Shown here piece by piece: positions 55,675 through 64,000 of a stretch of 64,000 nt of DNA. Origin of the DNA: Larix kaempferi (Eukaryota > Streptophyta > Pinopsida > Pinales > Pinaceae); the NCBI GenBank assembly GCA_027924585.1, contig BSBM01000762.1:8962501-9026500 (forward strand), written 5' to 3'. Below the pieces are notes generated by a model. The model saw only the letters and a program-made list of their open reading frames with translations, had not been told where the DNA came from and made no database searches. The position numbers and the translations under genes are program-made. Numbering within the stretch: position 1 is the first letter of the stretch; every line of letters starts with the position of its first letter.

Positions 55675-57436
55675 TGTAGTGCCCCTAGACTACTGTAGAC
55701 ATTGAGGGCACTTGCTGAGTCACCCAACTGTTTGAAACATTAATAAAATAACCCTATGATTTTATTTTGAGTATATTTATGATTGTGATTGATTGATATA
55801 TGTGCATTTGGGTAGTTATTGTGAATGGACGATTTCATGTTGTTTAACGATTGACTTTGATATGAAAACTGTACATATAAATGATGCTTAACGACTAGCT
55901 GTGCAATTGATTACATGATTAGACGAATGAGTAATGATTGAGTAAATTATAGATGCTTAATGAAGCAACGGATTTATAAACCAAATTGTGATTATTGAGG
56001 ATAGTGCTACTAATTTACGTTTGTGAGAAATGTGTGTAGCGACAGGTGAAACGGTTCACCGATGGACACACAAAGGAATATGAAGGGTCGTAGAGTACGA
56101 GTAAATCACACACAGGGAGAGTGACGACGATGTCGACTTCCGACGGAATACCACGCTTGAGCAGATAAGCACTGATCCGCTTGCTCATGAGGAAAGCGTG
56201 AGGGCGTACGAGGTGGGCCACGACGGAGCTGGTCACGTACGAGTTGGGGGGCGCGCAGTGAGAATGGACTCACTCCTCGATGCCATTAGTCCCTAATAGT
56301 GTGTAGACGGAGGATGGAAGGTAACGGCTCCTGAAATCCCTACATGAAGTTCCCGCAAGTCAAAACGAAAGGATGACAGCAGAAGGGCCCGACGGTGCGG
56401 TACCCTTCCGAGAACGGAAAAAGTGAATGCAAGGACCCAACGATGTGGTGCCTTGCCAAGGAATGGAAACTATGGATGACTGGACTCGACGGAGTGGTGC
56501 CATGTCAGAGAAATTAAATTAAGGAACAAGGAGGCCCAACGGCGCGACACCGGGTCCCTAGTAAAAGTTGATTGCTAAACTTAACTGCATTGAAACGTAT
56601 AATTTTGCACCTAAAACTTTACTTAGAAATGCATTTGAGTACTTTAGGCATTTGCACATAAATGATTACTTTGGCATTTAAATAATATTAAGTGTTATTT
56701 AGGCATTGCACATGAAAGGATATTCCTGATTACTTAGAAATATTATAAATATTTATTTAGGAGCAAAATGGAATCCTAGGCATGGACACCTACTCAACTC
56801 CACCTACACCACAAATCTAGGAGTTAAGTGAAATATCTAGGGGACAAACATGAGCAAACTTAGGGATGTTGGTGCATCTGCTAGAGAAACTGACACTTGG
56901 ATGGGTGAGTTGTTTTTTTATTAAAGAATTAATTAAATAATTATTTATGCATGAAGCGACATGTGTCGCAGGGGATTTTCCTTTAAAAGGGAGACTTTGG
57001 GGATGGGTAAAGGACCCAGACCCTGGATGAATATCGTAATTTTGAGTTACCTCATGACTTGCTGCTATTGAGGGTTTGGCTGGAAATCTTGGTGGGGGGG
57101 AAACCCAAGCTGGGTTTCTTGAGAATTGTGTGTGAACTTTACGACCCAAAGCTCGTGGGAGGCCATGTGACTGAAAGCATGAGCCTATGGTTGGGTGGCG
57201 AAGCTAACGGTTTCTTCGCCAATGGTTAAACGAGCTTTGCTGGAGGGATCCTACGGAAGACGCAGACAACAATGGACCAGCTGGATCGGGTTGACAGGTT
57301 AAGGTTTTGCTTATTTTTGTTAAGTTATTCACTCTTTTATTTTATTTTTCCAATAACTATAATGGCTAATTTGTTTGTATGAAGTTGTTAAAGTTTCAGG
57401 TTCAGTTCAAGGGGACCCTAAAGGAGGGCTCTTACA
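55675..57436 (+). repeat. 3' LTR, 1762 bp
   Basis: Colinear with the 5' LTR with no indels and about 39 substitutions; ends AGGAGGGCTCTTACA. Followed by the target duplication GTTGC. Confidence 0.95.
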
Positions 57437-57441
57437 GTTGC
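57437..57441 (+). repeat. target site duplication GTTGC, right
   Basis: Exact copy of 48020-48024. Confidence 0.9.
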
Positions 57442-58260
57442 ATATTGCTTCTTTTCCTGGCCAGTTGTAGGTTCTGAAGTATGAACATATATTTTTCCTA
57501 GTTGCTAGGTAATATGATCAAGTTGATTGATAGAACCAATCACACCATCTCCATGAGGTCCTTGGGGTGTCCTAGTTGGATTGGATACATGTCTCACAGC
57601 ATGTGGTATTAAATCATAAAGTCACTATGCTCGATTGTGAATATATTAAATTCATTTGTTGGGCACTCTGAATGAGCTCTTCTTCAGTGATGGATCCTAA
57701 CATAGCTAAATATTCAAAAAGAGTAAGCAATAATGATTTTATGAACCAGTCTGCTAAGATTTGGTTTGGGATTTCCGCTTGGATAAGCCTTTGGCATCTC
57801 CTCCACTCATAAATATGATTAGAAATACGAGTGAAGTGGATTTCCTAATTTAATTCAATAGTTCTAAACCCATTTCATGACAGATAGGAAATTTAAAATG
57901 TGTTAGGAATACAATAGCTAAAGATGAGAAATCCATGAACGTATTACAGGGAAACTCAATGTACCATTTAGCCACCATTTCGCAGCTTTTCCTATGAGGG
58001 TCCACTAAAACAACCACAACCTAACACTATCATTGGCTAAGTAATTAGATGAGCACCATAAATGAATTTTCATTACATGATTTGATGGATCATCCCCTAG
58101 TTGTCTGTCGAATTTGGGTATGTCTGAAGGAAATTTGGTTTGTATGGTTGGCCACCCATTCAAATGTGGAACATGGTAATTAGTCACTTGAGATAAATCT
58201 GGTAGATTCAATGTTCATAAAAATGATGATCTAATTGGTGTTGTCACAAATGATTGATGC
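57442..58260 (-). pseudogene. gag domain of the old gypsy element
   Basis: Minus strand 58211-58005 is open: MNLPDLSQVTNYHVPHLNGW, then SDIPKFDRQLGDDPSNHVMK and IHLWCSSNYLANDSVRLWLF, followed by a stop, then WTLIGKAAKW and WYIEFP-like sequence. The words FDGKxGEDPSNHVxTFHLWC, SSNSxxDDSIRLRLFQRTLT and GxAAKWYIELP are the hallmark of a widespread plant gypsy gag. The stop after RLWLF replaces a Gln codon of that pattern. It faces the protease at 47.5 kb on the same strand, across the young insertion. Confidence 0.8.
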
Positions 58261-58269
58261 ATGGGTGAA

Positions 58270-58740
58270 GCTTGGTGACTCTTCTATATTCAGGATTTCT
58301 TATCATTACAAGGTGGATTGGACCCTTGTAGAGGGAGACTCCAAAAATATTGGTTACTTCCTGGAACTTGACCGTTCCATTGCGGAATGGGGTTGATGGG
58401 TGGATTTCCTCCTTGTAGTGGTGGGCCCCAATGACATTGGTTACTTCCTAAAATATGAACACTCCATTCATGTTGTTATTGGGCTTGATTAGTATTCCAA
58501 CATAGGTTTCCCCCTTGTGGGCGAGGGCCACACGAAGATTGGTTACTTCTTAGAACCTAAGGAATGCATTGTTTAATGGGGTTTATAGGCGGATTTCCCC
58601 TTGGCATGGTACCTATTGGGGGTATGGGATTTTCCCAGCCATTGTACAAGGATAAGTTGGATGATGACCCCTTGGGTAACTTCCACCCATTTGTGGAGGA
58701 TAGATCTGATTAGCATTTATGTTACATGATCTATTATTTT
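58270..58740 (-). pseudogene. gag N-terminal repeat region, Gly/Pro/Asn-rich
   Basis: At least three imperfect repeats of about 100-110 bp encode GSNQCHWGPPLQGGNPPINP, GSNQYFWSLPLQGSNPP and RSNQSSCGPRPQGGN variants, with IPQWNG between them. It lies directly upstream of the gag capsid domain on the minus strand. Repeats of this type are known at the front of plant gypsy gag proteins. Confidence 0.6.
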
Positions 58741-60053
58741 CGCCAGGAATATTACCATTCCATATTTAAGGGTTGGCCCCACAAGTAGAACCTAGAAATT
58801 TATTGGGTATACCAATAGGATTTTAATGAACTCCTTGTGTTTTTTGACCTTGACCATCCAAACCATATGGGAAACCCATGTATGGTAATGTACACCCACT
58901 AGTATGGATACCTACAGACAAAGTGGATATACTTCTGGCATTTTTAACCCGGAATTGTAACAGCCAACACATAAGTGATGGTTGAGTTCATATTAGTGAC
59001 ATGAATGTTAAATATTTGGGTTGGTATTTTGGTCAAAGTGGGAGTGTTGCTAGCTTCTACATCCATTTGAGTTAGCATTGGTGCGGTCCCTTAAGTTCAT
59101 GATGAAGCAAAGGATCAAGTGTTGTGTTTTTCATATTTTCCCAACTTTCAAAAAGAGGGTGTATATTTTTTGGTGACTCACTAATGGTAATTATAATTGG
59201 TTCTAAACTACTTTTTAAAGTTCGATTTACATGAGTTTTTGTGCGATATTCTAATGTTTCAATGTCAACTGGAGCAATCTCATCAACTAAATCTATGTTT
59301 TATTCATGATATGATGATGAATCCTCATAATTGGTTTGATGTTGTTCTTCTATAGTAATATATTAATTGAGTTTGAAAACAGTTCTGTGTCCAAGTCACT
59401 ATAATGTGATTCTTGTATTTTCCTCCACGATCTAGAAGGGCCTTCAAACTCTGGTGACTCACCTCATTGTTGCCTTCAATGGAGGATTAAGGGATTAGCC
59501 ACTTTGAAGTTTATCTTTAATATTTGTTTATTATTGTGTGTAAAAATACAATAAATCAATCTTAAGGCCAACAAGACTATAAAGAAATCAAAGTGTTTAC
59601 GCAACTAAAATGCCCTAAGAAAATCAACAAGAAAACTACTTTTTCCAAAAACAAAAGTTTAGTGAAAAGACGAATTAGAGGGACTTATGAAATAGTATCT
59701 ATTTAGGGGTGTCAAACCTGAACAATTACTAGGACAAAGGTAAGAGAGACCATTACACTAATCTTCCACACCACAATCACCAAGGGTGTAAGTAGTATCC
59801 TTTGGACAACACTCTCCTAAGGGTTTGAATGGATATTCTATGTTTGTCTCAGGTACCAAAATTCTCCCCCACTTTCAATAACTCATGTGAAGTCCTAATA
59901 ATAACTGCTATGGTTACCATTTCAAAATCGATGATTGGGAGTTGTAAATCAAGATAAATCACATAGAACATATATTCCAACAAAGTGATGTCACTCCAAG
60001 GACTTATTTGTTTAATAGAATACTGTAGTGTGCCTATATCCCACAAACAAGTT
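58741..60053 (-). other. further gag leader and 5' region of the old gypsy element, not resolved
   Basis: Gene-poor sequence between the gag repeats and the probable LTR. Minus-strand open stretches near 59849-60050 (including FEMVTIAVIIRTSHELLKVG) have no recognised domain. The word GAATTTTGGTACCTGAGAC near 59840 could be a much degraded PBS. Confidence 0.3.
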
Positions 60054-60089
60054 GTAATATCCCGAATTTTGTTGATTTTGTTTATGTTA

Positions 60090-60565
60090 TATATTGGGCG
60101 TAGGCCCCGATGCATATGATTTATTTTGATGATATATATATATATATATATATATATTGGGCTTAAGGCTCGATGCATAGGTTTTACTTTTATGATATAT
60201 ACTGGGCATAAGCCCTGATGCACATGACTTACCTTTGCTTATAGATATACATATTTGGGCATGGACCCTGTTGAGCGTGAGCTTTGGAGCACATGGATGA
60301 CCTATGTACTAGGTGTAAGCCTCAATGTACATATAGGACTTTATTATGTGCTAGGTGTAAGCCCCGATGAACATAGAGTGTTGGGCATAAGCCTTGGAGC
60401 ACTCCAACTTAATGTTGAGCATAAGATCTAGATCATCGGATCTTTGGCAATTATATCCCTAGGTGTATCTTACAAATACATCATAGTTCTGGTGTTGAGT
60501 GAGGGCTCTAGAATTGCACTAGCATAACGCCTGTTGAAGAATGTTGAGCATAAGCTCTAAATAGA
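60090..60565 (+). repeat. array of a GGGCATAAGCCCYGATGCACAT-type word
   Basis: About nine variants: TTGGGCGTAGGCCCCGATGC, TTGGGCTTAAGGCTCGATGC, CTGGGCATAAGCCCTGATGC, TAGGTGTAAGCCTCAATG, TAGGTGTAAGCCCCGATG, TTGGGCATAAGCCTTGGAGC, TTGAGCATAAGATC and TTGAGCATAAGCTC. GGGCATAAGCCC is nearly self-complementary. A pure (TA)n run at about 60133-60157 lies between the first two copies. Confidence 0.65.
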
Positions 60566-61179
60566 ACCCGAGGTTACTTTACTTAAAAAGGTGCTCAGTT
60601 GAGAAAGTCTCTGAATAGCACCACTAGTCATCATACTTATTTAATTTGACTAACTGAATCATTACTCATCTAATCAAGGACTAGTGAAACTACAACGAAT
60701 TACAAGGTAATCCAACATGCAAAGCGACCTGGAGCTACCTAACCTAGTCGACCATCCAAACCTACCAAGGCCTTGTGAAAAGAGTGGACCTTAATTAATA
60801 AAGCATCAACATTATAATGCTATATACCTAATTGAATTAATCAAAGTGATTAAGTATAAAGAGCCTCACTTATGCACAAGTGGTATACATAAGTATATGT
60901 ATGAATATGAATGATATTAAGTATAAGTAAAAGATATTATTTATAAATAAAGATATTATTTATAAGAAAAGATATAATTTATAAATAAAGTTATTATATA
61001 AAAAGATAATATAAAGTTCCTTTAATAAACTTATAAAGGAACAAGTTAAAAAGGCCTAGATAAACTAAAATTATAATTAAATAAAATTTTCAAATTATAT
61101 ATATTATAATTCAAACTGAAAATCAAACTAAAGTCAATATTAAAGAAATTAATATTTCTCAACTGTCATTTCCCAAAGT

Positions 61180-61190
61180 TCACCTATAAA
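61180..61190 (+). promoter_or_regulatory. TATA box of the probable LTR
   Basis: CACCTATAAATACT is a good plant TATA box in LTR context; nothing else supports it. Confidence 0.4.
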
Positions 61191-61750
61191 TACTAGGACA
61201 ATTTCCAAAGAGGGAGAATCTATCTTTTTATCATTCTTTTATGGTAACAAGAGAGAGATTGTCCCATAGATATGGAATAGCAAATTATTCCAAGATTGAA
61301 TTACAATCAACTGTCTGCCCTAGATTCTCTAGTTTCGTCTTGCATGTTGGAGGCAGCTTGGGGGGATACGATTAGAACCAGGAATGGCTTCAGGTCATGG
61401 TTGGGAGGAACGTGGTAGTTCCAAAGTTATTCGGTTATCATCCTATAGGTCAGCTGAGCATATTGTTTTTATTAATCAGTGTTTGAGGTGTGCAGGCTAT
61501 TTCAATAAGAAGATCCAAACTGCAAAGTTCAGGTATGAACTATTTTCATATTCATAATTTTTATAGGCTAGAATAAATTAGAATTTAAATTCTATTACTG
61601 TAAATTTCTTTTTATGGCAATCTGGTTATTTTTATGCATTGGGAGCAAGGGCTGCTGCATTGGCTCCCTAGGTCATTTGTAGTCATCTTTAAACATTTTA
61701 AAGTTTAAATTCATGCTTAAGTATCCTCCTAAAGTTTCAAACCCTCTTAA

Positions 61751-64000
61751 GTATTTCAGTCTTACGATCTAGCATAGCTGGCAGGGCTAGCTTGTGCTAG
61801 ATCTCAGACCTTCCAAGTCACTTAGTAATTCTTATACCAAGCCTTAAACAAAAACTCGTTATGCCCAACCCTAGCTAAAGCATAATAGTAAAATGTTGCA
61901 ACCATAACTAAATTGAATGCTACAGCATAATCATCTCACACAAAAAGATCGATTCTCTTTGGTTCCCAATCCTAGAATCCTAGGTTTCGAAATTAAATAA
62001 AACAAAATACAATGCCAACCATTTATTTACATAACAATTTAATAATCTTTCTTTTGATAGAAATTTCGTGGAGTTTCATTCCACCTAGAAAAAATTAGAT
62101 GTAGCATAACCATTAATAAGACAAATCATGCCAACCATAGAATTGAATCCACAAAACCATTTAGGGCATGCTCTACACTTCTTTTTAAACATTGATTTTT
62201 ACAATTAAAATTGGGACCCGTGATCGAAACAAACAACCCATTCTTTACTTAAACATTTGACCACACTACAGCGTGGGAACATTACTCAAATCTCCACAAT
62301 CATAAACCATTGAAAACGAAAGACTAGAATTGACAAGCTAGGACTCTGCCCAAAACTCATTACATTTAAATATTCTCAAACTATTTAGTCAATTCTAGTT
62401 TTAACCTACGAGAATGATTCCTTCAAACCAAAACACAAACTTATAATTTATACAACATTTTTTATCTCCCATCCAAAAAGCGTTAAAACACGATTTACAC
62501 AGAGGCTGTAACTCCCCAACTGGAAACACAATAGAGTTAAAAAAACACCAAAGCTCTGCTCTCGGGTTGAACACAAACACATTTTTTATAATTAAAATCA
62601 TATTATAGACTCTAATCATCATGTGATCATCATACACAGAAACAAGTAAATGTGCAACCGATTAGGGCTTTGCACATAAACATAAATTAACAACATTCTT
62701 TCAAAACAACTCTATCATTCATTCAATAGAGGGGTTTTGCTTCCAGGTCAAAACGCATAAGCTAAAATGGTTAGAGATAAAAATGAAAACGCATAATTTA
62801 TAATTGCAGGCAGGAGCTTCACGCTTAGGATCAGAAAGTTTTGATCCTCTATGAAATCTCAGAAGTAAGCTCAGCCTTCACTAAGCGAAATTTTATAACC
62901 CTAGGGCTCGCCAAAGTCAAGCATAGACATTCCGAAGAGTAAGAAAATAAATGCATAAGAAATTATACTCTCGGCAACGTTTAACTACAGGGTTATTCCA
63001 CCCATTCACCCAACATAAGAATCAACAACAATATTAATAACCAGAGTCCTGAATACCCTAACATTCCAGTTTCACCATTTAAAGAATTACACAGGGTCAA
63101 CACTTTCCACAAAATATTGAAACCCAATATAAAATATATCTACGAATCAGAAAGAGACCAAAATGAGTGACATCATATTAATATTAAGTAGAAATTACAA
63201 ACAATGTAGCCATAAGTTGAATTACATAGAGCAGGAGCTAAGCCAGACATCCTCTGTCCCAAAAAATCCAGAAAGGATTCAACTTAAATCGAAACTATGG
63301 ATTATAAATTTACAGAGCATACAACAAAGTTTGTCCATGATTTCATCTAACTGAGCATTACATTAAGTTCCAAAAATCCCGAATGGTGAAACCATTCTCA
63401 AAATTATTACATACTGAGTAAAACAACCAGTACGGGAAACCATTCGCATGAGGGGAGAAAAGGCCACAGAGTACCATGGTTACCCATGGCCATCATATCT
63501 AAAACCACTCCATCATGCTAATCTTGAAACCCCAATAGTGAAAGCCCTGTCAAAACATTAGTTCAAACGTTAGTCGCTACCTTTAGCAAATCGAATGGAG
63601 AATGAAAATCTTAAGTAAATGAGAAGGATGCTGAGGTTACCTCATAGGAGGAGTTCCCTCATGTTATATGGATAAGCGCAGGTCGAGTCCTTCCATGGAC
63701 ACCTTCAAACCTTGAAGAGCCCTGCTCTCCTTCCCCTCCAAACCAACGAATGCGAAATGCAGTAGACCACTCAACATTAGGGTTTACCTTACCTCCATCC
63801 AACTAGGTACCACTTCGAATGGCAGGCATATGGGCCACCATAAATGCCACCAAACCCCAATACCTTTGATATTTTTACCCACTCTCCATAGTAGAGAGTG
63901 TCACTCACCTTCAAAGCTCGATTTTTTCCACCATTGCACAATTGCATTTAAGTTGAATTTTTATTTAACAAACTTATACTTGGTTACAAAATTTAAAATG
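61751..64000. other. unassigned AT-rich region to the end of the window
   Basis: No domain recognised on either strand. Near 63780-63905 the minus strand has an open 33-codon stretch (YGEWVKISKVLGFGG..YACHSKWYLVGW) followed by GTAAGG, a good splice donor, so an exon or a retroelement leader exon is possible. Two other minus-strand GT words follow open stretches near 63640. Not enough for a gene call. Confidence 0.35.

Larger units (their letters stand above)
48025..57436 (+). mobile_element. young non-autonomous LTR retrotransposon, 9.4 kb
   Basis: Two 1762 bp LTRs (48025-49786 and 55675-57436), both TGTAGTGCCCC...CTTACA, no length difference and about 39 mismatches by hand count (about 2.2%). 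Target duplication GTTGC on both sides, PBS TGGTATCAGAGC at 49789-49800, and a purine-rich PPT directly before the 3' LTR. The 5.9 kb interior holds no gag, protease, RT, RNase H or integrase, so it must use enzymes from another element. GACGAAGTTCT just before the PPT is a word often found at the 3' end of chromovirus-type gypsy interiors, suggesting a gypsy origin (inference). Confidence 0.9.
60054..61750 (+). repeat. probable solo or partial LTR
   Basis: Begins TGTAATATCCCGAATTTTG, the usual start of many plant gypsy LTRs. About 1.1 kb in is a plus-strand TATA box, CACCTATAAATACTAGG near 61183, as expected for a U3/R border. No partner LTR, PBS or target duplication could be confirmed, so the right end is approximate. 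Confidence 0.45.

Noticed and set aside
59849-60223. 124-codon minus-strand frame
   Set aside because: Half of it is the TA run and GGGCATAAGCC array; no domain recognised.
63340-63370. Minus-strand TGTAATGCTCAGTTAG as an LTR start
   Set aside because: No PPT, no partner LTR and no target duplication found.

Overview
The window looks like repeat-filled intergenic DNA from a large plant nuclear genome. It is AT-rich and has no bacterial gene organisation. The recognisable coding matter is almost all broken retrotransposon gag-pol, LINE and CACTA sequence with intron-containing plant-type genes. The mixture of old, diverged elements with very few genes would suit a gymnosperm or another large-genome seed plant, but that is inference. 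I see no intact host gene. The one host-type gene is a nearly full-length PRA1 family A pseudogene at 10559-11191 (minus), broken by one in-frame stop.

Left part (1-16 kb). A minus-strand Ty3/gypsy element (1 to about 4980) reads, in its own 5'-3' order: LTR, PBS, gag, protease, an additional RNase H, the start of RT, a large RT deletion, then the ordinary RNase H. A coiled-coil ORF remnant follows at 4983-5480. A CACTA-type DNA transposon (about 5820-9407) carries a multi-exon tnpA-like pseudogene, arrays of a palindromic GCACCGGTGC-type subterminal motif and a CACTACAAGG end. It abuts a plus-strand gypsy RT/RNase H fragment (9408-10087). Then come the PRA1 pseudogene, a 1.1 kb GA-rich tract, and a 3.0 kb minus-strand LTR element (12996-15998, target duplication GTGTG). 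That element carries an unusual coiled-coil ORF and no pol.

Middle (16-44 kb). A complete but decayed minus-strand Ty3/gypsy element (16829-24535) has both LTRs, gag, protease, RT, RNase H and integrase; a 358 bp TIR element sits inside its gag. Then follow: a gene-free AT-rich stretch with tandem duplications; an L1-type LINE 3' half whose C-terminal RNase H frame is still open (about 28640-30985); a tRNA-like sequence; a short inverted-repeat element; a LINE RT relic (34.1-34.7 kb); a tRNA-derived SINE (35.86-36.12 kb); and a second LINE (about 38.9-43.0 kb) flanked by long inverted repeats (37816-38262 and 43586-44004).

Right part (44-64 kb). An old minus-strand gypsy element (protease at 46960-47510, gag at 57.9-58.7 kb) is split by a young 9.4 kb plus-strand LTR element (48025-57436). 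The young element has two 1762 bp LTRs that differ at about 39 sites, a GTTGC target duplication, a tRNA-iMet-type PBS and a PPT. Its 5.9 kb internal region has no gag-pol but holds 21 strand-specific copies of CTCTGT. To the right lie a probable LTR with a GGGCATAAGCCC-type array (60054 to about 61750) and unassigned AT-rich sequence to the end. The window is best read as nested transposon insertions; I found no cooperating gene cluster.
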